Both the position numbers and the translations under genes were made by a program. A DNA stretch of 64,000 nucleotides from Haloactinopolyspora alba (lineage in GTDB: Bacteria; Actinomycetota; Actinomycetes; Jiangellales; Jiangellaceae), in NCBI RefSeq assembly GCF_003014555.1, contig NZ_PYGE01000026.1, positions 1 to 64,000 on the forward strand. Direction: 5' to 3'. Positions 44,977 to 54,028 of the stretch are shown piece after piece (the stretch's first letter is position 1; each line of letters opens with the position of its first letter). The notes beneath the pieces were generated by a model that was not told the DNA's origin, ran no database searches, and saw nothing but the letters and a program-made list of their open reading frames with translations.

Positions 44977-45569
44977 GACGCGGTCGGATCCTCGGCAGCG
45001 ATGTCGGCCACCAACTGTCGCAGCGACGTCTCGCTGATGGCGCCCAGGACCCGCGCGGCGATCCGGCCCTGGCGGTCGATGACCAGCGTGCTCGGAATGG
45101 CCCCCGGCGGCACGGTCTTGCGGAAGGCCAGCAGCGCCTCGCCCTTCGGATCGAAGACGCTCGGGTAGGTGATGCCGAACTCGTCCTCGAACGCGTTCGC
45201 GGCGGTCTCGTCGTCGCGGGTGTTCACGCCGACGAACCGCACCCCCTGGTCACGCAGCGCTTCGTGGACGGCCTGCAGCCCTGGAGCCTCCTTGCGGCAC
45301 GGCGGGCACCACGAGCCCCACACGTTCAGCACGACGACGTCACCGGCGGCGTCGGCGAGCTCGAACGTGTCGTCGCCGTCCAGCAGCGGCCCGCTGAAAT
45401 CCGGCGCGGGTTCACGCTCGGCGGGCGGGTACGTGCTGACGGCGCCGTCGCCCTCGATGTAACCGGAACGGTCGCTGTCGCCGTCGCGCTGCACCTGACC
45501 GTCCGAGCAGCCGGCGAAGAGCGCCGCCGCTGCGACGACGACCGCGACCAGCCGGGCGTGACGCATCAT
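44973..45569 (-). CDS. resA: ResA/TlpA-like thiol-disulfide lipoprotein
   Basis: A 198-residue membrane-anchored thioredoxin. The signal peptide ends in lipobox LFAGC (C21), and the active site is C87-P-P-C90 in WGSWCPPCRKE. The thioredoxin fold has IPSTLVIDRQGRI at its end. It reduces apocytochrome c before heme attachment. The start is one of two tandem ATGs at 45569 and 45566; the first overlaps the phosphatase stop. Confidence 0.92.
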   Translation of the reverse strand: MMRHARLVAVVVAAAALFAGCSDGQVQRDGDSDRSGYIEGDGAVSTYPPAEREPAPDFSGPLLDGDDTFELADAAGDVVVLNVWGSWCPPCRKEAPGLQAVHEALRDQGVRFVGVNTRDDETAANAFEDEFGITYPSVFDPKGEALLAFRKTVPPGAIPSTLVIDRQGRIAARVLGAISETSLRQLVADIAAEDPTAS

Positions 45570-46213
45570 GCACCCGCCGAGAACGGCTTGCCGATGCTGG
45601 GCAGCAGATCGGCGGCCGGTTCGCTGTACGCCACGGACACGATGACGTCACCGTCGTAGGTCACGGTGGTGAGGCTGGCCAGCGAGCACTCGCGCCGCCG
45701 GGGATCGTGCCAGAGCCGCCGCTGCTCGACGAAGCAGCGCAGCGTCCAGATCGGCAGCTGGTGCGACACCAGCAACGCCTCGTGCCCACGGGCGGCGTCG
45801 CGCGCGTCCTCGACGGCGGCGCGCATGCGTGCGGCCAGCTCGGTGTACGGCTCGCCCCACGACGGGCGGAACGGGTTCCGCAGATGCCGCCAGTGCCGGA
45901 CGTGCCGCAGCGAGCCGTCGCCGACGCCGAAGCTCATCCCCTCGAAGACGTTTGTCGCCTCGATCAGCCGGTCGTCGATGCCGACGTCGAGGTCGTGCGC
46001 CGCCGCGATCGGCGCGGCGGTCTCGCGGGCGCGTTCCAGCGGGGAGCTGACGACGGCGGCGACGGCGCGGTCGGCGACCACGTCGGCGACCCGCCCGGCC
46101 ATCGCCTGACCCAGCTCGGACAGGTGGTAGCCGGGCAGCCGCCCGTAGAGCACCCCGGCCGGGTTGTGCACCTCGCCGTGGCGCATGAGGTGGATCTTGG
46201 TCAGCGCGCTCAC
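45566..46213 (-). CDS. Histidine phosphatase family protein
   Basis: A 215-residue phosphoglycerate-mutase-like protein. The catalytic RHGE is at residues 11-14, and the second histidine is in LLVSHQLP. Such proteins are often annotated as phosphoglycerate mutase but many are phosphatases. In actinomycetes the gene is a regular member of the hemL-resA-ccdA-resB-ccsB operon; why is not known. It overlaps both neighbours by four bases. Confidence 0.88.
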   Translation of the reverse strand: MSALTKIHLMRHGEVHNPAGVLYGRLPGYHLSELGQAMAGRVADVVADRAVAAVVSSPLERARETAAPIAAAHDLDVGIDDRLIEATNVFEGMSFGVGDGSLRHVRHWRHLRNPFRPSWGEPYTELAARMRAAVEDARDAARGHEALLVSHQLPIWTLRCFVEQRRLWHDPRRRECSLASLTTVTYDGDVIVSVAYSEPAADLLPSIGKPFSAGA

Positions 46214-47520
46214 ACCTGCTCCCCCGCGTGCGCGGCCGCCTCGGCCGCCGCGGGCAGCGCCCGCGCGACGCGCTCGAGCGCACGGTCGTCGTGGGCGGTA
46301 CTGGCGAACCAGACCTCGAACGCCGACGGCGGCAGGTACACGCCGGCGTCGAGCATCGCGTGGAAGAACGCGGTGAACCGCGCGGTGTCGGCCGCCTTGG
46401 CGCCGGCGAAGTCGCGCACGGGACCGTCGCCGTCGACGAAGAACACGCTGAACAGGTTTCCGGCGTACTGCACGACGTGCGGCACGCCGGCCTTGCGCAG
46501 CGCGTCGCCGGCGAGGTCGCCGACGGTCTTCGCCACCGAGTCGAGCCGGGCGTAGGCGGCGTCGTCGGCCAGGCGCAGCGTCGTGAGGCCGGCGGTGCTG
46601 GCCACCGGGTTACCGGCGAGCGTGCCGGCCTGATAGACCGGGCCGGCCGGCGCGAGCTGCGCCATCAGCTCGGCCCGCCCGCCGAACGCGGCGGCGGGGA
46701 ATCCGCCGCCCATGACCTTGCCGAACGTGGTGAGGTCGGCGTCGACACCGTCGACACCGCGCCAGCCCGATCGGGAGACCCGGAAGCCGGTCATCACCTC
46801 GTCGAGGACCAGCAGTGCCCCGGCCGCGTGTGCGGTGTCGCGCAGGAACGCGTTGAACCCGTCCGCCGGCGGGACCGCGCCCATGTTCCCGGCCGCCGCC
46901 TCCCCGATGACGCAGGCGATCTGGTCGCCGTGCTCGGCGAAGGCCGCCGTGACCGCGGCACGGTCGTTGTAGGGAACCACGATGGTGTCGGCGGCCGACG
47001 CCTCGGTGACCCCGGGCGTTCCGGGCAGCGCCAGCGTCGCCACGCCGCTTCCGGCCGAGGCCAGCAGGGCGTCGACGTGCCCGTGGTAGTGCCCCGCGAA
47101 CTTCAGCACCTTGCCGCGGCCGGTGGCGGCGCGCGCCACCCGGATCGCGCTCATGGTGGCCTCGGTCCCGCTGGTCACCAGCCGGACCTGATCGACACCG
47201 GTGCGCGCGACGATCTCTTCGGACAGCTCGACCTCGGGCCGGGTGGGTGTGCCGTACGAGGTGCCGAGCGAGACCTGGGCACGGACCGCCTCGACGACCT
47301 CCGGATGCGCGTGGCCGAGGATCATCGGCCCCCACGATCCGACCAGGTCGACGTACTCGTTGCCGTCGGCGTCGTACACGTACGGCCCGGAGGCTCGCTC
47401 GACGAACCGGGGCGTGCCACCCACGCCGCGGAAGGCCCGTACCGGCGAGTTGACCCCGCCCGGCGTCACCGACTGCGCACGCTCGAACAGTGCTGCACTA
47501 CGCGGAACCTCGTTGCTCAC
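46210..47520 (-). CDS. hemL: Glutamate-1-semialdehyde 2,1-aminomutase
   Basis: A 436-residue PLP enzyme that makes 5-aminolevulinate from the product of Hem[21 protein letters not shown] is the family N-terminus, and the cofactor lysine is in [10 protein letters not shown]. HemA is encoded 10 kb away in the rex operon. GTG 47520 has GAGAAT six bases upstream, a possible leaderless -10. It heads the cytochrome c maturation operon, which ties heme supply to heme attachment. Confidence 0.95.
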   Translation of the reverse strand: MSNEVPRSAALFERAQSVTPGGVNSPVRAFRGVGGTPRFVERASGPYVYDADGNEYVDLVGSWGPMILGHAHPEVVEAVRAQVSLGTSYGTPTRPEVELSEEIVARTGVDQVRLVTSGTEATMSAIRVARAATGRGKVLKFAGHYHGHVDALLASAGSGVATLALPGTPGVTEASAADTIVVPYNDRAAVTAAFAEHGDQIACVIGEAAAGNMGAVPPADGFNAFLRDTAHAAGALLVLDEVMTGFRVSRSGWRGVDGVDADLTTFGKVMGGGFPAAAFGGRAELMAQLAPAGPVYQAGTLAGNPVASTAGLTTLRLADDAAYARLDSVAKTVGDLAGDALRKAGVPHVVQYAGNLFSVFFVDGDGPVRDFAGAKAADTARFTAFFHAMLDAGVYLPPSAFEVWFASTAHDDRALERVARALPAAAEAAAHAGEQV

Positions 47521-47574
47521 CGGGCCATTCTCGCAATCACCCCACCCCGCCCTCGGACCGGGGCGGACCTGCCG

Positions 47575-47656
47575 AAATGATCACGTCCAGCATGGAATTC
47601 CATGCGTCACCACCCCTGCAGCCCTGGTGACGCGTGCAATCGCCTAGTGGTGGCTG
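47575..47656 (+). repeat. Dispersed intergenic repeat, intact copy
   Basis: The copy contains the perfect 16-bp palindrome GCATGGAATTCCATGC at 47590-47605 and directly after it the hairpin GTCACCA (47606-47612) / TGGTGAC (47625-47631) with a self-complementary loop centre CTGCAG. The tail GCGTGCAATCGCC follows. It lies between the catalase stop and the hemL start. Confidence 0.85.
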
Positions 47657-47756
47657 CCCGAAGCGACGACGATGGCCCGCCCGACAAAGCACCGCGCCCG
47701 GCGGGAACAGCCCACGGGGCCTCCCACCGGGCGCGGTCACACGCTGTGCCGGGGCC

Positions 47757-49211
47757 TCAGCGCATCGCCTCGACGGCCTCCTGAACCCGCTTGCCCAGGG
47801 TCTCGTCGACGTTGCGCCAGTACTCGTACACCCGCTGCAGCAGATCGTCGCGGGTCACCTTGCTGACGTGCCCGGCGATGTTGGCCACGAGCCGGTCACG
47901 TGCGGCGTCGTCGAGCACCTCGCGGACCATCGTCCCGGCCTGGCCGAAGTCGTCGTCCTCGGCGTGCAGTGTCGCGGCCGTGCGGACCAGCTCGCCGTCG
48001 GACTCCCAGCCGGCGTCGCCGACCAGCGACGGGTCGGCCGCCGGCCCGCCGACGCTGTTGGGCGCGTAGACCGGCCGGTCCGGCGAGGCCCACGAGTACC
48101 GCATGGCGCCGTCCTTGGCGTAGGAGTTCGTCTCCGCCTTCGGCGCGTTGACCGGCAGCTGGGCGTAGTTGGTGCCGACGCGGTAGCGGTGCGCGTCGGC
48201 GTAGGAGAACACCCGGCCCAGCAGCATCTTGTCCGGACTGGCGGCGATGCCGGGCACGAAGTTGCTCGGCTCGAACGCGGCCTGCTCGATCTGGGCGAAA
48301 TAGTTCTCCGGGTTACGGTCCAGCCGCAGCGTGCCGACCTTGATCAGCGGGTAGTCGCTGTGCGGCCAGATCTTGGTCAGGTCGAACGGGTTGAACCGGT
48401 ACTCCGCGGCGTCGGCGTACGGCATGACCTGCACGTAGAGCGTCCAGCTCGGGTGCTCGCCGCGCTCGATCGAGTCGTAGAGGTCACGCAGGTGGAAGTC
48501 CGCGTCCTCGCCGGCGAGCCGGTCGGCCTCGTCGCCGGTGAGGTACTCGATGCCCTGGTCGGTCTTGAAGTGGTACTTCACCCAGAACCGCTCGCCGGCG
48601 GCGTTGATCCACTGGTAGGTGTGCGAGCCGTAACCGTTCTGGTGCCGCCAGGTGCGCGGCAGCCCGCGGTCGCCCATCAGCCAGGTGACCTGGTGCGCGC
48701 TCTCGGGCGAGAGCGTCCAGAAGTCCCACTGCATGTCGTGGTCGCGCAGGTTGGAGCCGGGAAGGCGCTTCTGCGACCGGATGAAGTCGGGGAACTTGAT
48801 GGTGTCGCGGATGAAGAAGACCGGCGTGTTGTTGCCGACCAGGTCGTAGTTGCCCTCGGACGTGTAGAACTTCAGCGCGAACCCGCGCGGGTCACGCCAC
48901 GTGTCGGGGCTGCCCTGCTCGCCGGCGACGGTGGAGAACCGCGCCAGCGCCTCGGTGCGAGCGCCGGGCTGGAACAGCGCCGCCTTGGTGTACTGGCTGA
49001 CGTCCTCGGTCACTTCCAGCACACCGAAGGCGCCGCCGCCCTTGGCGTGCACGACGCGCTCGGGAACCCGTTCGCGGTTGAACTGCGCCAGCTTCTCGAC
49101 CAGGTAGTGGTCGTGCAGCACGATCGGCCCGTCGGCCCCGACGGTCATCGAGTGCGCGTCGCTGGCGACCGGCGCTCCGGCGTTGGTGGTCGTGGGCGGG
49201 TTGGAGCTCAT
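47757..49211 (-). CDS. katA: Monofunctional heme catalase
   Basis: A 484-residue small-subunit (clade 3 type) catalase that splits hydrogen peroxide. The catalytic histidine H55 is in [12 protein letters not shown], the asparagine region is GNNTPVFF, and the heme-ligand tyrosine is in [15 protein letters not shown] 49211 overlaps the fur stop by four bases; upstream in-frame sequence is an artefact of the fur gene. Regulation by the adjacent Fur-family protein is expected. Confidence 0.95.
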   Translation of the reverse strand: MSSNPPTTTNAGAPVASDAHSMTVGADGPIVLHDHYLVEKLAQFNRERVPERVVHAKGGGAFGVLEVTEDVSQYTKAALFQPGARTEALARFSTVAGEQGSPDTWRDPRGFALKFYTSEGNYDLVGNNTPVFFIRDTIKFPDFIRSQKRLPGSNLRDHDMQWDFWTLSPESAHQVTWLMGDRGLPRTWRHQNGYGSHTYQWINAAGERFWVKYHFKTDQGIEYLTGDEADRLAGEDADFHLRDLYDSIERGEHPSWTLYVQVMPYADAAEYRFNPFDLTKIWPHSDYPLIKVGTLRLDRNPENYFAQIEQAAFEPSNFVPGIAASPDKMLLGRVFSYADAHRYRVGTNYAQLPVNAPKAETNSYAKDGAMRYSWASPDRPVYAPNSVGGPAADPSLVGDAGWESDGELVRTAATLHAEDDDFGQAGTMVREVLDDAARDRLVANIAGHVSKVTRDDLLQRVYEYWRNVDETLGKRVQEAVEAMR

Positions 49212-49672
49212 GCGTTCTCCTCGTTGGTGGGGACGGATGCGGTGGACTGGCACTCGCGGCACACCCCCCAGAACGTCACCTCGGCCTCGTCGACGACGAA
49301 GCCCTGGGCGGCTCCCGGGGTGAGACAGGGGACGGCCTCGCCGGCACACTCGACGTCGACGACGACGCCGCACGTCCGGCAGACCATGTGGTGGTGGTTG
49401 TCCCCGACACGGGTCTCGTATCGGGCGGCGGAGCCGGCGGGCTCGATGCGGCGCAGCAACCGCGCGTCGGTCAACGCGTGCAGCACGTCGTAGACGGCCT
49501 GGGTGGACACCGCGCCGAGGGAGGCCCGGACCTGCCGGGCGACGGTGTCGGCGTCGGCGTGCGGCATCCGCTCGAGCGCCAGCAGGACGCCGACGCGCGG
49601 GGCCGTCACCCGCAACCCGTGCGAGCGCAGCCGGTCGGCGGCATCGTCACGCAGCCGGTCGTCGAGCACCAC
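49208..49672 (-). CDS. Fur-family regulator (FurA/CatR/PerR type)
   Basis: A 154-residue metalloregulator with an N-terminal winged helix ([18 protein letters not shown]) and a C-terminal metal domain ([18 protein letters not shown]). The two CxxC pairs bind a structural zinc. Its overlap with the catalase gene points to a peroxide-sensing role like mycobacterial FurA or Streptomyces CatR/FurS. The GTG at 49672 lies seven bases after CACGAT, and TTGACT is 18 bases further up, which suggests a leaderless message. Iron versus peroxide sensing cannot be told from the sequence. Confidence 0.88.
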   Translation of the reverse strand: MVLDDRLRDDAADRLRSHGLRVTAPRVGVLLALERMPHADADTVARQVRASLGAVSTQAVYDVLHALTDARLLRRIEPAGSAARYETRVGDNHHHMVCRTCGVVVDVECAGEAVPCLTPGAAQGFVVDEAEVTFWGVCRECQSTASVPTNEENA

Positions 49673-49704
49673 GAGGCCGATCGTGGCAGAGTTTTCTGGA
49701 ACGA

Positions 49705-49718
49705 GTCAAATATTTGAC
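49705..49718. promoter_or_regulatory. Candidate operator of the fur-katA operon
   Basis: GTCAAATATTTGAC is a perfect 14-bp palindrome in an AT-rich pocket just upstream of fur. On the minus strand its end overlaps the -35-like TTGACT (RC of 49704-49709), followed by TTCCAGAAAA. This resembles furA control regions described in mycobacteria and Streptomyces, from memory. Confidence 0.65.
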
Positions 49719-49818
49719 GTGGTCGTCACACGTTCCACCCGTACTCGGCGACGACGATCACCGGCGCGGCGATCGGCCCGTCCACTGGCCCCGGCCGACA
49801 CGCACAGGTTAACGTCCG

Positions 49819-52188
49819 ATGGCCGGTGTACCGGCGAGGCCAGACGGACGGGAGGCGGCCACCCGCGTGGATCACACCGATCGCGACGATCACAGCATCG
49901 ACACCGGCCTGGGCGGACACACCGAGCTGCGCGTCCACGGTGTCAGCGGCTCCGCACCCGAGGACGTACTCGACCATCCGCTACTGAAACGAGTGGCCGG
50001 CGACGACCGCGCGGGCTTCCACCGCCGCTGGTACCCGGGCGGGCGATCGGCGGACCTGGACGCCGACCGGAGGCTCGAGGCGTACCGCTGGAGCGAGCTC
50101 ACCTCCGGACACGCCGCACGCGCCGCGTGGTTGCTGCTACTGCCGTTCATGCTCGCCAACGCCGCACATTGGATGCTGCCCGGCAGCCGCCAGACCACGG
50201 GTCCGCAGCCGCAGCCGGCCGGGCGCGTCGCCGCGGCGATGCTACGGCTGTTCGCCCTGAGCCTGACCCTGCTGCTGATCCTCACCGCCGGTCAGGCCGC
50301 CGTCGACCTGGCCGCGTGGCAGTGCGGCGGCTACCCGCGCTGCGCGTCCTCGTCCTGGCTGCTCGCCCCGGTCCGGGACGGCTGGTTCTCGGGACCGGGC
50401 GGCCGCGTCGTCGCCGGCGCCGTCGTCCCGGCACTGGTGGTGCTGGCCATCGGCCTGCTCGGCCGCGACCACCTGCGCTCGGGCTCCGCCACGCTGCGTG
50501 CCGACGCCGACGCGCCCGACGCCCCGCTCACCTGGCCTCGGTTCTGGAGCGGCGACCCGGGCGCGCGGACACTGCGAGCCGCACACGTCGCCGCGGCCTC
50601 GGCCGCGCTGGCCGCGATCGTCGCCTGGCCGGCGACCACCCTGGCGGCATCCGGCGTCGGGCGGATCGTCGGCATCACGTTGTGCCTGTGCGCGCTGGCG
50701 GTGCTGCTCGCCGCCGCCGTGGTCGTCGTCGGCCGCCACGAACACGTCCACTCGACCGTGGCCGCCGTCCAGGCGCGACGCCTCGCGCTGAGCCTGCTCG
50801 CGCTCAGCGCCGTCTACTCGATGCTCGATCACGGACGCTGGGACCCGGCCGGACATCTACCCGGCTTGCGCCCGGCCGTGACGATCACCGTGAGCGTCGC
50901 GGCGGCGCTGGTCGTCCTGCTGGCTGTCGCGGTGGTCACGCGCCGTCCGTGGGCACGCGCTCGCGACGGATTCCGGCCCGCCATGCGCGGATTCGCCGCA
51001 CCCGCCGTCACCGCCGGGGCACTGATGATCGCGGCGGGCTTCTCCGCCGGGCTGGTCTACCGGTTCGCCGACCTGCTCGGCTACGCCGTCATCAGGCAGA
51101 GCACCGCGGCCGCGGCGATCCGTCGCACCGAAACGGCCGTCGGCGACGAGTCGCTGTCCTTCGAGGCTCGCCGGACCGCCGCGGAGGCTCAGACGCCGTT
51201 GATCCTGCCGCCGTCGCTCGCCTGGGCGGGCGCGGCAGCGACCGGCATCATCATCGCGGTCGTCGTCGTGCTGGGTGTCGTCGCCGTCGGGGCTTGGCGA
51301 CGGCTCGGGCCGCTCATGGAACGGGTCCGCCGCGAACACGGCGTCGCCGCCGGAGAGCGCGAGCAGCAGGTGCGTCGCGTCGCCAGGGCTGAGGTGCTGG
51401 CGACGCTGACGGACGGTGTCGGCCGGGTGGTCGCCCGCATCACGCTCACGGCGGGCGGCATCGTCGCTGCCGGGCTCGTCTACTCGATCGCGGTGGCCGA
51501 CAGCGGACGGATCCTCGAGCAGTCGCCGTGGTCGGCCGTCACCGGTTTCGGGACCTGGGTCATGGGTGCCTTCGCCATCGGCCTGATCTCGCTCGCCTGG
51601 CAGACCGCCCAAAGCCCGGAGCTGCGCCGGACCGTCGGCACCCTGTGGGACATCGGCAGCTTCTGGCCGCGCGCGGCGCACCCGATGGCGCCGCCGTCGT
51701 ACGGCGAGCGCGCCGTGCCCGAGCTCGCCCACCGGATCCGCCGCCTCGCTCTGTCCGAGCCGCGGGCACGCGTCGTGGTCTCGGCGCACTCGCAGGGGTC
51801 GGTGCTGGCCGCCGCGGCCGTGCTGCAGCTTCCGGACGACGCGGCCGCCCGGGTCGCGCTGCTGACGCACGGGTCGCCGCTGCGCCGCTTCTACGCCCGG
51901 TTCTACCCGGCGTACGTCGGACCGAACGCGCTGGAGACGTTGCGCGAGCATGTCGACGGCCGGTGGCGCAACCTGTACCGGCGCACCGACCCGATCGGCT
52001 CGTGGGTCCTGGACCCGCCGGGGGACGAGTTCCGGCGCGTCGACCGCGAGCTCCGCGACCCGGCGACCCTCGACCAGCCGGTGCTCGGGCATGCGGAGTA
52101 CTGGGACGACCCGGCGTACGAGCCGGCGGTCGCCGGGCTTTTCACCACCTCGTCGCGCTGGCGGGCGTCAGACTCCGGGCCTGGGTGA
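49819..52188 (+). CDS. Multi-helix membrane protein with serine-hydrolase motifs at both ends
   Basis: A 789-residue protein. Residues 36-44 (ELRVHGVSG) look like the first strand and oxyanion HG motif of an alpha/beta hydrolase. About 11 hydrophobic helices follow between residues 94 and 600 (for example LFALSLTLLLILTAG, ITLCLCALAVLLAAAVVVVG). Near the C-terminus VVVSAHSQGSVLAAAAVLQL has the nucleophile elbow with S658, and GHAEYW (H758) could be the catalytic histidine. This implies one hydrolase domain interrupted by a membrane domain, probably acting on lipid or a wall precursor. Substrate is unknown. ATG 49819 lies close to TAACGT, so a later start is possible. It is divergent from fur. 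Confidence 0.6.
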   Translation: MAGVPARPDGREAATRVDHTDRDDHSIDTGLGGHTELRVHGVSGSAPEDVLDHPLLKRVAGDDRAGFHRRWYPGGRSADLDADRRLEAYRWSELTSGHAARAAWLLLLPFMLANAAHWMLPGSRQTTGPQPQPAGRVAAAMLRLFALSLTLLLILTAGQAAVDLAAWQCGGYPRCASSSWLLAPVRDGWFSGPGGRVVAGAVVPALVVLAIGLLGRDHLRSGSATLRADADAPDAPLTWPRFWSGDPGARTLRAAHVAAASAALAAIVAWPATTLAASGVGRIVGITLCLCALAVLLAAAVVVVGRHEHVHSTVAAVQARRLALSLLALSAVYSMLDHGRWDPAGHLPGLRPAVTITVSVAAALVVLLAVAVVTRRPWARARDGFRPAMRGFAAPAVTAGALMIAAGFSAGLVYRFADLLGYAVIRQSTAAAAIRRTETAVGDESLSFEARRTAAEAQTPLILPPSLAWAGAAATGIIIAVVVVLGVVAVGAWRRLGPLMERVRREHGVAAGEREQQVRRVARAEVLATLTDGVGRVVARITLTAGGIVAAGLVYSIAVADSGRILEQSPWSAVTGFGTWVMGAFAIGLISLAWQTAQSPELRRTVGTLWDIGSFWPRAAHPMAPPSYGERAVPELAHRIRRLALSEPRARVVVSAHSQGSVLAAAAVLQLPDDAAARVALLTHGSPLRRFYARFYPAYVGPNALETLREHVDGRWRNLYRRTDPIGSWVLDPPGDEFRRVDRELRDPATLDQPVLGHAEYWDDPAYEPAVAGLFTTSSRWRASDSGPG

Positions 52189-52213
52189 ACGGTCGGGGCG
52201 GATCTGTGCCTTC

Positions 52214-52298
52214 TGGCGGCCATCACCAGGCGTGTGCACGCGTCACGAGGCTTGCAAGGGTGGTGACGCATGGAATTCCATGCGGGACGTGATCATTT
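52214..52298 (-). repeat. Dispersed intergenic repeat, intact inverted copy
   Basis: On the minus strand this matches the 47575 copy over about 80 bases. The 16-bp palindrome is at 52268-52283 and the hairpin arms are at 52242-52248 and 52261-52267 with one mismatch. The loop centre is CTTGCAAG, again self-complementary but different in sequence. It lies between the convergent stops at 52188 and 52317. Confidence 0.85.
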
Positions 52299-52316
52299 CC
52301 CGGGGCGCCCGGGCGG

Positions 52317-52427
52317 TCAGGAGTTGGGCTGGTCGGGGTGACGGCGCAGGTGGATGACGCTGACTGTCAGGCCGCCCCAGACGATCACGATCGCGATGAT
52401 CAGCATCACGACGGCTCCGGTGCTCAT
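52317..52427 (-). CDS. NSS transporter small subunit, MetS-like
   Basis: A 36-residue protein with one membrane helix (GAVVMLIIAIVIVWGGLTVS) and a short basic tail (IHLRRHPDQPNS). This is the plan of MetS, the small partner of the MetP methionine/alanine transporter of Corynebacterium. ATG 52427 overlaps the transporter stop by four bases, which supports it strongly despite its size. Confidence 0.85.
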   Translation of the reverse strand: MSTGAVVMLIIAIVIVWGGLTVSVIHLRRHPDQPNS

Positions 52428-53959
52428 GAGCGCCTTCCCTTCTCGGCCACGGGCAACTCCTCCGCGACGAAGTCGTCCGGGCGACGCCACGGGATCAGTG
52501 AGAGGACCACCGCCACGACGATCACACCGACTGCGACACCCCAGCCGATCACCAAGAAGCCGCTGGTGTAGTCGCCGTAATTCGCCTCGAACTCCTGCCT
52601 GAGGCTGTCGTACATCATCCAGCCCAGCACCACGGGTGTCACGACGCCGAGCATCACCTGCCACCACAGACCGACGTGAACGATCGACGTCGCGTTCGCG
52701 TGCTGACGCAGCGCGGGCACCTGACGCAGCACCCAGGCGACGACGACCACCATCACCAAGGCGGCGAGCGCGACGCCGTACGAGTTGATGAAGTGGTCGG
52801 CCACATCGAGGTACGGCAGCCCTTGCGCGGTCGAGAACAGCCCCACGGACAACACCGCCAGCACGCCGCCCACGATCAGCACCGCCGGCGTGCGGGCCAT
52901 GCCGGTGCGGTCCTGTACGGCCGAGACCACCACCTGGACGATGCTGATGAGCGAGGTCAAGCCCGCCACCACCAGGGAGGCGAAGAACAGCACGCCGAAG
53001 AACCCGGCACCACCGGTCAAGGTCGAGATGATCTGCGGGAACGCGATGAACGCCAACCCCACGCCGGACTCGGCGACGTCGCCGACCGCTACGCCCGTCG
53101 ATGCGGCCATGAAACCCAGTGCGGCGAAGACGCCGATACCGGCGAGGATCTCGAACGAGCTGTTCGCGAACCCAGCCACCAGCGCCGAGCCGGAGAGGTC
53201 GGCCTTGCGGTGCAGGTGCGACGCGTAGGTGATCATGATGCCGAAGCCCACGGACAGCGAGAAGAAGATCTGGCCGTACGCCGCCACCCAGACGCCGCCG
53301 TCGGTGATGGCGTCCCAGTCGGGCGAGAACAACGCGTCGAGGCCGAGCTCCGCGCCGTCGAGCGTGACGGCGCGTACCACGAGGATGCCGAACAGCACCG
53401 CCAGCAGCGGGATGAAGACCATGTTCAGGCGCTGGATGCCCCGGCGCACACCGAACAAGAGCACCACGATGACGACCACCCAGACCGCGACGAGCGGCCA
53501 CGCCACGCCGGACACGTAACCGGTGATGCCGCCGGGCTCGCCTGCCTGGATGAACTCACCGCTGAAGAACCCGGCCGGGTCGTCGGCCCAGTCCTGGCCG
53601 ACGGAGAAGCCGGCATAGCGGACCGCCCAGGCGATGATGACGGCGTAGTAGGCGGCGATGACGAAGCTCACTCCCACCTGCCACCAGCCGATCACCTCCG
53701 CGCGCGGATGCAACCGGCGGAAAGCCAGCGGCGGCGAACCGCGGAACCGGTGCCCCATGGTGTAGGCGAGGATGAGAACCGGGATGCCCGCGGTCAGCAG
53801 GGCAACCAGGTACGGCAGCAGGAACGCCCCGCCGCCGTTGTCGTAGGCCACATACGGGAATCGCCAGATGTTGCCCAGCCCGATGGCCGAGCCGATGGCG
53901 GCGAACAGGAAGCCGGCACGGCTTCCCCACTGTTCACGCTCCTGTTGCTGCTGCATCAC
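52424..53959 (-). CDS. Sodium-dependent (NSS-family) amino acid transporter, MetP-like
   Basis: A 511-residue symporter with about 12 helices. The N-terminal GSAIGLGNIWRFPYVAYDNGG is the NSS signature that forms the sodium and substrate sites. With the MetS-like subunit it would import methionine or alanine, as in Corynebacterium glutamicum; substrate is inferred from the pair. ATG 53959 is followed by a Gln-rich N-terminus. Confidence 0.92.
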   Translation of the reverse strand: MMQQQQEREQWGSRAGFLFAAIGSAIGLGNIWRFPYVAYDNGGGAFLLPYLVALLTAGIPVLILAYTMGHRFRGSPPLAFRRLHPRAEVIGWWQVGVSFVIAAYYAVIIAWAVRYAGFSVGQDWADDPAGFFSGEFIQAGEPGGITGYVSGVAWPLVAVWVVVIVVLLFGVRRGIQRLNMVFIPLLAVLFGILVVRAVTLDGAELGLDALFSPDWDAITDGGVWVAAYGQIFFSLSVGFGIMITYASHLHRKADLSGSALVAGFANSSFEILAGIGVFAALGFMAASTGVAVGDVAESGVGLAFIAFPQIISTLTGGAGFFGVLFFASLVVAGLTSLISIVQVVVSAVQDRTGMARTPAVLIVGGVLAVLSVGLFSTAQGLPYLDVADHFINSYGVALAALVMVVVVAWVLRQVPALRQHANATSIVHVGLWWQVMLGVVTPVVLGWMMYDSLRQEFEANYGDYTSGFLVIGWGVAVGVIVVAVVLSLIPWRRPDDFVAEELPVAEKGRRS

Positions 53960-53960
53960 T

Positions 53961-54020
53961 GTTCCTCACGCCAGCGTCGTGGCGACACTCTAGCTGCCAC
54001 TGGCGCGGCAGACGAGGAAC
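53961..54020 (-). terminator. Two-part inverted repeat between hemB and the transporter
   Basis: GTTCCTC (53961-53967) pairs with GAGGAAC (54014-54020), and CGCCAG (53969-53974) pairs with CTGGCG (54000-54005). It lies past the hemB stop and ends right at the transporter start, so it could terminate the hem operon or structure the transporter leader. Confidence 0.45.
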
Positions 54021-54028
54021 ACGCGCCG

